NCBI GenBank assembly: GCA_003665825.1
Contig: QPFY01000022.1
Location: forward strand, 186,001 to 250,000
Reading direction: 5' to 3'
Length of the DNA stretch: 64,000 bases
From: Microbotryum silenes-acaulis
Taxonomy: Eukaryota > Basidiomycota > Microbotryomycetes > Microbotryales > Microbotryaceae
A model generated the notes under the pieces. It was not told the origin of the DNA. It did not search any database and saw only the letters and a program-made list of their open reading frames with translations. Below, piece by piece: positions 1 through 12,400 of the stretch. The position numbers and the translations under genes were made by a program. Within the stretch, counting starts at the first letter, position 1; the number at the start of each line of letters is the position of its first letter.

Positions 1-144
1 CGATATTCGCTACTGTTAATGCCACTTAGTGCTTCCAATCGCGGCTTTACAGCGTCTTTCCAGCCGATGCTCGGCTTGCATCGACCTGAGATACAAAGGC
101 CCCCACGGATCGCGTGAGACCTATGACATTTCCAAGCTCTAGGT

Positions 145-850
145 GTGAGATTTCGATTAAATTCGTTCTCAGGTGTTCTGCCTCACTTTCCATCGATAGT
201 TGCGCCAATCCCTGGAACCATAGGTTGCGATGGGCTCAAATGTGCCCACGAGGCAGACAAAGCGGTAAGTGAACAAGCAGAATTGGTAAGGCGGGGTGAA
301 GGATCATCTCTGACAAGGAAACGGTTCATTTGGATCAACATGCAGGACGAGCGCTTCAACAAGTGCCCTGACAAGTACAGCGCGTCCCGAAGTAGTCCCG
401 GCGACCTCTCATCGGGTGCGATCTACGCGCAGTTGGAAGTTTACACGAGGGACTGCGTCTGCAACAGCAAGAGGTGGTATCTCAACTACAAGACCTGTCT
501 CGGCAAACACTGTGAGTAGGCATGTTGAAGAACCCGACGCAGGTTTCAACTATACAGACAACGCGTGCAGTCCGATTATATTGAAGCTATGCTACATCAT
601 ATTGTATTTTTCCGCACAGATCCTATCACAACACGTGAGTAGGCATGTGGAAGAACCCGACGCAGGTTTCAACTATACAGACAACGCGTGCAGTCCGAAT
701 ATATTGAATCTATGCTACATCATATTGTATCTTTCTGCACAGATCCTAACACAGCAGCTTTACTTCTCGCCAAACGATGCACAAAGTGTCGAAATTACCT
801 TGAATTGGGTAAGCTGTTTTGTGCTGGACAGACACTAGGCGAACAGGGGT
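145..850 (+). CDS. Doubtful small cysteine-rich protein gene
   Basis: An open frame from 145 runs into a GTGAGT donor at 512. Its best part (about 355-511) encodes a cysteine-containing segment with a CVC motif, like small fungal secreted proteins, but I recognise no family. Skipping two tandem intron-like blocks (512-757) rejoins the same phase at 755 or 758 and continues with a CTKC motif. The start is not certain: the frame from 145 has no convincing signal peptide, so an upstream exon may lie before the window. The 3' end is also unresolved, since a GTAAGC donor at 809 could begin another intron or simply be read through. Function unknown. Confidence 0.3.
512..757 (+). repeat. 123-bp tandem duplication of an intron-like unit
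   Basis: Two direct copies with a period of 123 bases (512-634 and 635-757) differ at only a few positions. Each begins with GTGAGTAGGCATGT and ends in ATCCTA-ACACA-type sequence. Only the second copy ends in a clear CAG acceptor. The pair lies between two in-phase coding segments. Confidence 0.85.
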
Positions 851-899
851 CTGTGAGCTTACGAATGGGGATCACGTGCCCCAACAACTACAGGATCGT

Positions 900-3451
900 C
901 AAAGCCCGAGTTCGTGGGATGTGCGTGAGCGATTACGACAGTGCGAGCTTCTTTCGTTCCCCGTTTCTAGGGGCTCGTCAACGCCCTCGAATTCGGATCT
1001 CAACTCGATCAAATTTGTCCTCATTCCGAGCGCGTGCGATGTGGATCTCCTGGCTCTTGGCCTTTTTTGCATTCGGTCTCACTTTTCCTTCAACTTCAAC
1101 TTTTTGTTTCGCACCTCTTTTTTGCTTCTTCAAAATATATCCCGCCCCTTTTTGGCAACCCGAGAGGTCATATCATTTCACGTACCATTCGCGGAGGTGG
1201 CCGCCCGGGCCCTTCAACTTGACACGTGTTAGAAAAGTAGGCCGGAGCGACACATCGTGAACTTGTTTGTAGTGCCACAAAGGGGCTTGATCAGGCAGGT
1301 GAGCCCGCCGGAGCTCTGCGAAACTGGAGGGAGTCGGGCATGGCTGCGGTGTGGAGAAAGGAGGTCGACACAGCTCTCGCGGAGAGTGAGATTCGGGGCA
1401 TCAGTGCAGTGAGGCCACGCTACACGGGCCACGCAGGTACCTCGCGTAGTGGATTGTCCTGTGCTGCGTGTCAAGACTCGGAGAGCTATAATGTGAGATA
1501 CACCTTCCTCGCGTCTTTGCGGTACTCGTCAGTTCGGCTTTTTGTTCCGCCGGCCCTCGTTCGTTCTGGTTCTCTCTCTCCGCTCCCGCAGGTAGTCGAC
1601 ACCCCATTGCCACCATTTCATCTTCTCTGTACTCCAAACGAATCGCGGGTATTCGATCAATCATTAGCGATGATTGGCATCTCCGTTCGGGTGATTGTCG
1701 CTCTCGTCCAGATTTCATATGGCTAAGGTCAAAGCCAAAGCGTCAGCGAAGTCCGACCTCGAGGGGCCGACCATACAGGAAATAACCAGGGCTCACTGCA
1801 AAACGTTGACGATATTTGCTCTTGGGTGGCGGATCATACGGTATGGCTTGTGAAAAGGGCGTTCGAGGCTCAAAGCCTCTCAACTCACTTGGCGTGGTTG
1901 CATATACAGGTCTGCAATATAAACAGCTGGCAACCAGTCTGTGTGGTCAAGCATCGAGCGGCAAAAGACAAGCCGAGCGCGGTGACAGCCGGTTTGGAGA
2001 ACAAAAAAATCTTCAGATGTTTTACAAGGACTGCTACTGCTTTAGATCCCACTAAATTGGAGGGTACGAAGGATGTGCACGAGGTAGGTTCTCTGGAAGG
2101 TGGAATGGATGCTTGCTGAGCAATTGCCATTGGACAGGCCTTCACATTCGGGTGGCTGATCCGTCTTTCACCTCTTGTCTGCTGCGCTATACCCAGTTGT
2201 AGATTCAAGTAAAGAGGTCAGAATCATCACTTATAGAATGGGTTGCACCACCTGCACAGCGGACTTTCGGTGAGTTGTGCATTGCTATCCCGAGTATTCG
2301 CGAAACGAGGCTGAACATGGAACCGACGCCGCTTGCTCACACAAAATATATACGCAACTGTGACTCTGGTACCGGCCAGCACAACGAGAAGAAGGCCGGC
2401 GGATTGCTCCGGAAAATCAGGGTCCGGAATTCTCATCCGTGACAGCACCTAGGGATAGCACGCAGGAATACTACCACGCTGCGCTATCCTTCACGGGAAA
2501 GGTCCTCGTTGCAGAGCCCCTGAAAACTTGAAGCTGGCGAGGGTAAAGTTTGTGCCAGGAGACGAGTCGGAGAACTGAAGAGAACCCCCCTCCACGACGA
2601 CCTTGTTTGAGACCGTGTGAGACGAGAGGAACCCAAGCGGCTGCTTGCTAGCCGGGAGACCTGACCTGAGGTCCACAAGTTGGTGATGTGATCCTGAAGT
2701 GGTGGCGGGGCATCCAGGAACGTGTCCCTGGATCCCGTTTCCCCTTTCATCTCCTACGCTATACTGTCGACTCTTGGACTCTGGCTCTTGACTCTCAAGC
2801 TCAAATTCGTACTCTTACTCCATAAATTTAACAAGCACCGCCTACTCGAGACCTCTCCTGGTGTCCTCCGCCTCCTCTGACCTTTCCCCGGGTTTGTAAC
2901 TCGCTTCTCTCTTCCGTTTATGCCATTCGAATCTGGCTGAAAGTCACATCCCTGCTCTCGTGCCTCTTTTGAGAAGTACCTAACATTGTAAAACATGTAT
3001 CGACTCGTCCGAGTCGATTCTCGTCCCTAATCTCGAACAACTTCGCCCGGGTCAACCCTCCTATCTTTGTCCTTGGTGATAAAAGCTCGGCTATCGAAAT
3101 GCGCGGGTCTTTTTTTAAAATTGCATTCGGTTTGAAACAGGCTATCTGCGCTGCGCTTGTTAAGCGAGACCTTCAAAGTCCGCATGAATGGTGGCCTCTG
3201 TGATGCAAAGTGGGTGGCATCCGAATTGGGCCTTGAAGTTCTCCGACAGTGCTCGAGGGCTTCAAGTTGAAGCGCGGATCGCTTCCAAGTCGCTCAAAGT
3301 CGCTCGGACCGAAAGCGGAGGCGCGGCGGCGTACCCCGTTGGCGCTTCTCGTCTCGGGCTCTCACCCCTTCCCCACTCACTCCTCGCTCTCGGTGGCTTG
3401 CTCGACTGCTGGTGTATCCCACTGTACCCGGTCAATCTAATCTCGGAAGCT
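900..3451. other. Intergenic stretch, no recognised gene
   Basis: I see no recognisable protein. A 44-residue lysine-rich open frame starts at 1719 (MAKVKAKASAK) and stops at 1851; it could be chance or a first exon. From about 3180 the sequence is the likely leader/promoter of the cap-binding gene. Confidence 0.4.
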
Positions 3452-6400
3452 ATGGTAAGCGCTATTACCGCTGCTCGCTGCTTGATTCACTGCTTGCTCG
3501 AACCTGACCCGCTCGACCTCGCTCCCGCTCCACTCGCACAGAGCTACAACGGCGGAGGTCGGTCCTACAATCAGGCTGGCGGAGGTGGATCGTATTACAA
3601 TGGTGTAGCTGGGGGAGGAGGAGGAGGGAAACGAGGACGAGGTGAGTGGCGAATAGGCTTGGGCTTGGACTTGGGATCATATCCGAACGAGGTCGTACCG
3701 TACTAAGCCTTTTGCTTTACTAGACGACGACGATAATTCTCGTCATTATGCTCGACGACGCGGTAACGACCCGGGACAGTACTACTCGCCGCAACGACCG
3801 CAGCACCCTTCCCCGCGTGCCCCACAGGAACTGTACCAGCAGCGCCTGTGGAACATGCCACACCACGAGGTCAGTCCAGGTGTGTTTGCGGGTTCGCATA
3901 ATACCTCCGACTGACACTGTTACGGGGCCCTCAGGATCTGGCCAACTTTGCCGATGCGACGCACCTCGTCTTTGCCCAAGATCCCGACACCGTCTTTGCT
4001 GCCTTCCGCGTCGCGTGAGTGTGCCCAGAACTCACAGAAACGGTATAGGTATTTGCTTTACTAAGATCCGCTTCGTGACGGCCTGCTCCTCTCAGCGTGA
4101 CTGAAATGCCGCACAAGTTGCCCCACTACGCGAACCTCCTCGCGCGACTGACCACGCCTTACGTCCCGCAAGTCACTCTCGCCGATCGCATCACCCCGTC
4201 CGCTGCCCATCCCGGAAGGCTTGTCAGAGCTTTGCCGTTACGCGTGAGGTTGCCTGCCAAACCCGTCGTCGATGCAGACGGCAACGTCGCCGCCGCTCCC
4301 GCTCCTGCTCCCACCCCAGCCGCCGCGACGGACGACTCCACGACCGTCCAGGACGAGACGTCCAACACAAACATGCAGACTCAAGCCGATCAAGCGATCG
4401 AGACCAAGAAAGGTACGACCGATGATACGAACGCAGTGGCACCCGCCGAACCCGAGCCCAAACCCGTCAACGCCGGCCACGCCATCATCGCCGACCTCGG
4501 CAAGGCGCTACAACTCTGGCTCGACCAACGCAAGTGGCGCAACGTTCGCTACACCATGTGCGTCTTTGCGCATTTGTCGTCGATCCCCGCCCCCGTCGTG
4601 CCCGTCGTCAAGGTCTCGTCCCTGCTTGCTCTGCTCCAGCCCTTCGCAGCCGTACTAGGCGAAGCCGGTCTCCGCGCTTCCCGAGGCGACGAATGCGCTC
4701 GCATTATCGCCGAGACCCTTTTGCGAGCCACGAGTATCAGCTCGGATGATGACGAAACCCTTCGCGACGCTGTCGACCTCTACCTCGCCCGTCGCCAGCT
4801 TGAAAAGGAGCTCTTTGGGGATCCCGAAACGACCTCCCAGTTCGAAGACCGTCTCGAATCACTCGTCTCTTGCCTCGTCACCAAATCCACCCTTCACGTC
4901 CTCCCCACCTACCCCATCAGTTCTCGTCTCAGGAATGATTTGACCGACGAAACGGTCGACTTGCCCGAGATCGTCGTGCCCGCCGAGTTGGATAAGGACG
5001 AGTTGTCCAGATTGATCGAGGTACCGCCGCCGAATACGGGGTTGAAGGGTGATGAAGGCGTTGGATATGAGGGTGTTCGGGTTTATTTGACCTTGTTCGA
5101 TGACGAGGTGAGTGAGAGCTCCTAAGATAAATGATCATCTCCGATCGCAAAGCTGACTCACTCTCTCGCCTTTTCGCAAACAGACCGTACCCGAGACGTA
5201 CGACCCCTCCGGCGCCATCATTCGTTCGCTCATCTTTGACATCATCAACTTGTACGAACACAATCGCAAAGAAGCGGCCAAGTTGTTGATGGAATTACCG
5301 AGGTGGTTCACGCCGCGCACGTTCAAGAGCGATAATGCGCCCAAGAAGCTCGGCGGCGAGGACGACGAGCAGAGGCGGGACGAATTCGAGCAAGAGGTCG
5401 ATGGGGAGAGGGACGCGGTGGAGGAGAAAAGTTCGGAATGGGTGATTGAACATCTGGTCGTCGAGGTGGGTTGTCATCTGGGGATTATGTATGGAGGCCG
5501 TGATGATCCGAGCGACTGACTTGTTGAATAGCTCACATCGCCCACAGTCGATCCTCACCTCCCTCTTTGCCATGCCGAGATCGACCCTCCCTCCCGCTTA
5601 CTACCACTCACTCTTGACCGAACTTTGCCGCGAAGCACCCGCAACGATCGGTCCCGCGCTCGGTCGATGTATTCGACGACTCTATGCCGGTCTCGGTAAC
5701 GAAGCTGATGCGGGTAACCCCGTGCTCGACGCCGAAGGCATTCGCCGCTTCACCGAATGGTTCTCTATGCATCTCAGCAATTTCGGTTTCGCTTGGGGTT
5801 GGAAGGACTGGGCTGCGGATATGGAGATCGATCATCAACACCCGAAAAGGATCTTCGTTCAACGTGTCATCGAGCTTGAAGTTCGACTTTCGTACTTTGA
5901 GCGCATCAAGGATACGATCCCCGATGCGATGTTAGAAACGGGCGTCGTCGCCGAGGTGGCACCGGGACCGAATTATCAATACGAGCGACCTGATCCTCAA
6001 GATCTTGTGGCCGTCCAGAATACATCACCTTATGCCGCTCTAGCGGGACGGATCCTCGATCTCTTACGCGCCAAAGCTTCGACGAGTAACGTCGAAACCG
6101 AGTTGAAAGGGATCGACACAACGCTGCAAACGGATTTTACTTTGACCGCCGAAGAATCACGCGCTTTGGTCCTCGACATGACCGTACAATCGATTCTCTC
6201 GATCGGTTCGCGCTCGTTTTCGCATTTCCTCAACGTGCTGGAAAGGTACCTCGTTTTGCTTCGAAACCTGACACCGTCCGCTTCGGCTCGTTCTGAGTTG
6301 CTCAAATCGGTCGCGAAATTTTGGACGCATCATCGACAATTCCACTTGATCGTACTCGACAAGCTACTGCAGTACCGTCTCGTCGACGGAGCGGACGTGA

Positions 6401-6936
6401 TCAGTTGGGTCTTTGACCCGACTCGTAATGGCGTTTGGTCCGATATGGACGATTGGCTCGCGCTCAACGCGACGATCTCGACTCTCAAAGGACGAGTCAA
6501 AGCAGCTCAAGGTCGTTTAGAAGGTTTACTCACCGAAGCGGATACCTATCGAGCAAGAGAACAACTTGGTTCGAACAACAACGATCTAGACGATTCGACG
6601 ATGGAAGTTAATGATCCGATCGTTGTTGTCGATACGGCTGAAATAAGTCTGGCTCGAACTCAATTGATTACGCTCAACGAAGATCTTTCGACTTCTTTAT
6701 TGAACATCCTTAATCATTTCTCGAACCTTCTTCCCGAATCAAGGAAATTGGACTCTTGGTCTACTTTTTGGATCGAAGGTTGGTTCAGGGAATTCGTACG
6801 CTTGTTGATCGAGTTGGACGCTTTCAAACTTACGCCATTCATGAATGGTTTGATGAGTTTGGCGGAAGGTTTGGAAGAGGGTGGGTTGGTCGTTAGGTGC
6901 TTGGAGGCGGGTAGGAGTTGGAGTTTGGTCGTTTGA
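3452..6936 (+). CDS. cbc1: Nuclear cap-binding complex large subunit (CBP80/NCBP1 type)
   Basis: Large subunit of the nuclear cap-binding complex, which with CBP20 binds the m7G cap of Pol II transcripts and links them to splicing and export. My model has seven exons: 3452-3454, 3542-3641, 3724-3869, 3935-4014, 4096-5107, 5184-5465, 5548-6936. All have GT-AG introns and consistent phase, giving 1003 residues against about 790-860 in human and yeast. The N-terminus is a Gly/Tyr/Arg-rich tail. From exon 4 on it matches the family well: the EMPHKLPHYANLL segment of the first MIF4G domain, then helical repeats to the C-terminus. The first coding exon is just ATG, followed directly by GTAAGC. Convergent with the adenosine kinase gene. 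The family call is firm; the start rests on the splice model. Confidence 0.92.
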
Positions 6937-7402
6937 TTTTTAGGTTTGATGATTGATCGTCGTTGGTCGAAGAGCTGAGGAAAGGGATCCGTGAAGGGTG
7001 GGGTGATAAAAGTAGGGAGGTGATGCGGGAGTGTACTGATATGAAAAAAAAAAAGAAGAAAAGATGTTTTTTTTTTCTTCTTCTTCCCGGTCATGATCTT
7101 GCGCCCGAGGTGCGCCCGAGGTGAGAGTTGTCATGTTGAGATGCATTTTTTCAAGTGGTTGTAAGTTGGATTGCTCGATGAGAATCACGGACCTCGTGCC
7201 GTACCTCTCTCAAAAGAGAAAACGAATTCGTTGCGAGGTTGAGCTCGATTAGATTTGCAAGAATACAAAAAAAAAAGAAAAACAAAAACAAAAAAACGAT
7301 GCAATAGGTTGAATTCTTGTCGGAGTTCCATCATCTAGAGAGCTATCCTTTCCGGGGCAAAAAGCACAGTATTGCCATCCTCCCCCCCCCCCTCCCCTTC
7401 TT
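6937..7402. other. Convergent 3' intergenic region
   Basis: Joint 3' UTR space of two convergent genes. It contains an A-run followed closely by a T-run (about 7043-7084) that could fold as a hairpin, a tandem copy of the 11-mer TGCGCCCGAGG near 7110, an A-rich block at 7267-7297 and an 11-base C run at 7382. Confidence 0.5.
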
Positions 7403-9040
7403 TTACATGACCTTTTCTTTGGGGAACTTGAAAGTTGGCCCAATAAGTTGTACATTCATCGCTCCCAACCGATGCCCTACCTCAATACTCTCCTCCAAAG
7501 ATTTACCACTCGCATAAGCTCCCAAGAAACCACCTGCGAAAGCATCCCCCGCTCCATTCGTATCCACGATCTTTCCTTCATCCAATTTAGCCACGTTGAA
7601 TACTTCGACCTTTCCATCGCTAGCCACGATCGTATGTTCACTACCTTGAGTGATTACGACGATCCTACCTTTACCCGTCTTGGATTCGATTTGACTGAGT
7701 TTCAAAGCGACCAAAGTGATATCTTGGGGGTTTTCCCAATCGTGAGAGAGGGCGTAGGATTCGGCTTCGGCTTCGTTACCGATTAGAATGGATACGTAGG
7801 GAAGTATTTCGTCGACTTGGGATTTGAAGAATTGAGGAATGAAGGGGGCTGAAAGGTTCATTGTGAAAGGCTGCGAAAGTTAAGCGAGAAAAAAATTAGA
7901 ACCGAGCGTTTCAGTACAAAAACTACCCCCGCTCAGATCAGATTTTAGCTCAAAGACAGACCTTGTCATTCTTTACCGCCAATTTGGCCAACTTTAAGGC
8001 GGACTCGAGTCCATGGGTGAGGAAGAAACCGCCGAGGTAAAAGAACTTGGCGTTGTCGATGAGGGACTTGACCTCGGGTGTGTCGAGGTGGGAGGGGGAG
8101 AAGGATTCGGCGGCTCCTAGAGTGGTGCAGAGGGAACTGGTGGAGGGGGGAAAAGAAGGGTGTTAGTGAGGTGATATTGAATCTGAATGCCGGAGAGGAG
8201 GAGAACGGTGGAGGATTGCACGCCTGCGCGCGCTTTGGGTCCACTGCACAGATGGATGGGCACCTCACCGATCATGTCCCGTAATAATGACCGCACATGC
8301 GCCCGTGGGCTTATCCTCGACGACCTGGTAATAGGACGCCAATCCCTCCTTCTCATTCGCGGCACGAAGTTGATCGGCGAGATCGTCCTTGCCGACCGCA
8401 CCGAGATAGGCGGTCGAATTCTCGGGGAGAACGTACTACGAGGACAAAAGGGTTAGTCTAGTCGGGGGTGGTGGTGGTGGTGGTGGTGTGAAGGGTTGGG
8501 TTGGTGGAGTCGAGTGACGTACTTGAGCTCCGCGGGCACAGTTCTGGGCGGCGCCTCCGGCGACGTAGGTAACCTTGTAGTTCTTTTGCAGGTCCTCGTA
8601 GCTGGTGAAAGTGGCAGTTTATTAGAGACGTATTCTCGCACGCTTAGACGGTCCCAGCCCCATCTCTGCATCATCATCGCCGTCGCGGTCACGCCGGGAT
8701 GAAACGTGCGCCACCGGCTCCACGTTCATGGACCTCCGCATCGGCCACCAAGCCCCAAGCCCCAAGCCCCAAGCCCAAAGCCCAAAGCCCAAAGTGTTGC
8801 CGATGGCACCTCGCCACTCACATCTCGTTCTGTTTCCCCTCGGCCAAAACGGCGTCGTTCGGCTTGAGCGCGTACTTGGTCAACATCTCGTGCGCGGCTT
8901 CTCCGGTGAGTTGCATGTCGAGCAATGGGTTGCCCATCGCGACGAAAAAGGGGGACGAAGACCTGCGGAGAGCACGCAGCGCAGGGGGGTGTTGGGTGCG
9001 GGTGTTCCTACAAGAGGGTGCGCGGAGAGGTGACTTACAT
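7403..9040 (-). CDS. ADO1: Adenosine kinase
   Basis: Phosphorylates adenosine to AMP in purine salvage and protects the methyl cycle by clearing adenosine; cytosolic PfkB/ribokinase family. Six exons on the minus strand: 9040-9039, 8962-8822, 8601-8523, 8435-8269, 8136-7962, 7870-7403, giving 343 residues, the normal family length. Residues about 9-14 read AMGNPLLD, the substrate-binding N-terminus; GGAAQN is the glycine-rich sugar-binding turn; the C-terminal signature DTNGAGDAF (residues about 291-299) carries the catalytic Asp near 297. The ATG is split: AT in exon 1 and G in exon 2, because the GTAAGT donor at 9038 starts right after AT. Divergent from the coiled-coil gene at 9475. Confidence 0.95.
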
Positions 9041-9474
9041 TGTGTTTGTGTCGGGGTACGTTTGGGCGTGGTGAAGTGGAGTTGGAGTGTTGGGAGGATG
9101 TGGTGAAGAGGCCAAGCGCGGATAGTCTACATTTTAAGCTAAGCGATCCTAATCTTGTCTAATCCAATCTAATGCAGTCTAATCCAGTTCCGCCCCCCTT
9201 TTTCGCCCCCTGTTCGGCTGAAGCGCGCAAGCTCGTTCGCGCTGACGTGTTCGCGTGCTTTCCCTACGCCTTCCCCTTTCCCTGCGCTGGCTCGAATCAC
9301 CCCCCCCCCCGACGCGCCGTTCACTCTCACTCGCTGTGCGTCTTTCTCACCTCCAAATCGGGGACAACATACCCTCGGCGGGCACGTGCGATCAGCGGGG
9401 CACGGGTACGTAGGCGTACAGCGTGACGTGACGTGTGGGTGACGTGGCCGACGAGCGACTTTTTTGTCGGCGCA
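9041..9474. promoter_or_regulatory. Divergent promoter of adenosine kinase and golgin-like gene
   Basis: A 434-base gap between two divergent ATGs. Visible motifs are a cluster of near-repeats of TCTAATCC (about 9146-9187), a CCAAT box in that cluster and three TGACGTG/GACGTG cores (about 9424-9447), which are bZIP/CRE-like sites. Function is inferred from position only. Confidence 0.5.
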
Positions 9475-12400
9475 ATGTCGTCGGCGACCGAAACGAGCGA
9501 GCAACGCGCGATCAAGGCTGCGAGGGCAAAAGAAAAGGTGCAAACCGATAACCGTAGCTATGGGCTAGAGAGTCTCGTACTGATCATGCCTTGGACTGTG
9601 CTCAGCTCAAACGATTCCAAGCCGCCAAGACGGGATCAGTGCCCAAACCGACCGGAACGAACTCGTCGGCTGAGGATGCGCAGTCCCCATCGCTTTCACC
9701 ATCTTTGACCCTCTATAGAGCACTTTCACCCACGATCGTCTCCCCTCCTTCCTCGGCCGCATCCCTTTTTGCATCTCCACCTCGAGCCACACCCCCCGCC
9801 GCTGCCCCACCGTCGGCCACGCTGTCGAGGACATTCACCCCCCCAATTCCCTTTGGTCTACGCTCCACTCCCCAACCCCCGACTGTCCGAGAACACCCAA
9901 GCTCGAACCCTCTCCGTTCTCCACCACGCCTCTTCTCCCCTCCCCTCCGACCCCTCGACGATACAGTTTCCCACCCCCATCCTTCCTCCTCCTCCGACCC
10001 CATCACCTCCACCTCACCGAACATCGTCCCTTCTCCACCACGAGCTGCTTCAACAGCTTTAAAGAATACGACCTCTCCCCCACCCCCACCCTTATCAATT
10101 CAGTCCCCCCCTCCTCTTTCACCTCCCATTTATCCCCAATCGAACCAGCTTCACAATTCAATTCAAAACAATTTGGTCGCGAAGTTCGAATCGATTACAC
10201 TTCCTTCAAAGGAGGAACGAGACTTGATCAATTCCCCACCGATATCAATCCCAATTCCGAATCCGAATCCGAATCCTATTCACACTCCTCCTTTGGTAAA
10301 GTCTGATGAGGAACTTGAACGACGGATGATAGATCGATTACAGATTGATAATCAACGGCTTTCGAGACAAGTACAAGAGTTGGAAACGTACGTAGGGGAG
10401 CAGAGGAAACGAGATGAGGAGGAGAGGATTAGATGGCAAGATCGGCTTGAAGCTAGGGAGAAGGAGCTTGAGGTGGAGAGGAGAAGGGGGGAAAAGGATG
10501 AAGAAGAACGTAGGGATGGATTGGTAAGCTTCGAATTCGCATCATTGGGGCGCGCGCGCGCAGAGCTTCGGAACTGATTTGTCGACCCGTTCAGAAACGC
10601 GAGTTGGAGTTTTATCGACGATCTCATTCTAATGTCGAACACGCGCTTTCAACACGCGATGAAGAGGTACTTACTCTTCGAACCGAACTTGAAGAGTTGA
10701 GATCTTCATCTCAGTCGAAATTGGCAACGCTCGAAAACATACTAGAGCAAGCTCAGGCGCGTTCGCAGAACCTCCAATCCGAACTCGACCACCTCAACGC
10801 CTCCCACTCTGGTACTCGCCAAGATTCCTCCCGTGAACTCGAACAGGCACGAACACTCGCCACCAAAGCACAAGTGGACCTCATCGATCGAACTCAAGAA
10901 CTCGAACGACTCTCGCACGAATTGAGCGAAACGACAGCTCGCCTAGTCGACTCGGAACGACATCGTACCTCCCTCCAAGCCGAATTGACCGAACTCTCCA
11001 CAACGAACTCTGAACAACTCACCTCCCTTCGAGAAGAATTGACTCATACCAAAACCCACTCAACCTCTCTAGAACAAACGATCTCCTCTTTCGAAATCAA
11101 ACTCTCAGCTCTCTCATCCCATCGCGACGAATTACAACTCGAAAACTTGAATTTACAAAGTTCGCTCGATGAATCGCGTCGTAAAGTATCCCTCGCCACA
11201 ACTGAAAAAGTTAACATTGACGAAGATTCCTTTTCACTTCGTCAAGAGTTATCCGATTTGCATTTGGAGTTGGATCGTTTACGTGAATCGGCGGCGGAGG
11301 CTGATTCTTTGAGGGAAGAATTGGATGGATTGCAAGATCAATTGGCGGAATTGGTTGAGGATGGTGAAAAGTCGCAACAAGAATTGGTTGAAGCGAATGA
11401 GATGACCCGGAACTTGGAGAAGGAACGTGATCATGGGTTGCTTCGAGTGGGGGAGTTGGAGGAGGTGGTGCAAGGTTTGAAGAAGAGGGAGGTGGAGCGC
11501 TTGGAAGGGGATTTGAGGGTCGGGGAGGTCGAGGCGAGGTTGAAGGAGCTCGAGGAACGGTATCGAGTCAAGGTGGAGGAGTGCGGCGCACTCGAGAAGG
11601 AAATCGAGGATACCAAGGCAAGGTATGCCCAGCTGGAAGCAACGCACGGCGAAGCGACGCAGCGAGTTCGGGACGACCTCGACCGAACCATCCAGGAACT
11701 CAAGGCCGAACACGAGCGCTTAACCAAGGAGCTAGAATCCCAACACGAGCAGATCCTCACTTTGACGCGACAAGAGCACGCCTCGGCCCTCGAAGCATTC
11801 GAGTCGGCAAAGCAATCTCGTACGAACGACGATCAATCGCGCCTCTCTTCGCTCGAACAAGAACTCGCCGACGCCAAAGCCCACGCCGCGCAACTCGTTT
11901 CGCAAGGAGGTCAAGCTCTCGCCGATCTCGAACGGCGAACCTCGGAGTTATCGCTGATGCAAAGTGAGCGCGACGCGGCGACGCATCGCGCTGAAGTGGC
12001 CGAGACGAGATTCTCTGAGCTACGTTCCGAGTTGGAGGAGGCGCGATCTCAACTCGTTGCCTCTTCCGCCGTCGCTGCTCCGTCATCGACGATTTCGACC
12101 ATCGACTTCCCCCTCGGTTCCGACTCTTCGGAAAGGGAACAGCTCCTCCTCATCAAGATCACCGAACTCGAAGCCGACGTTCTCGAAGCGCGTCGCGCCT
12201 CGGACCAATCCGTTCAAAACATCGCCTCCCAAATCGGTACCATCAACAAATTACGCCGCGAGCACACCGAACTCGTCTCGCAATACACCGCCGAATCGAA
12301 ACGCGTGACCGAGCTACGCAAAATGATCGAGAAGAAGGATTTCGATTCTTCGCGTATGGGACAGGATATCGTTCGTTTGAGAACCGAATTGGCTTCCGCT

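Noticed and set aside
5446..5547. Upstream extension of the last cap-binding exon
   Set aside because: The frame is open there, but the region matches no family sequence and has a clear GTGGGT donor and CCACAG acceptor, so it is an intron (5466-5547).
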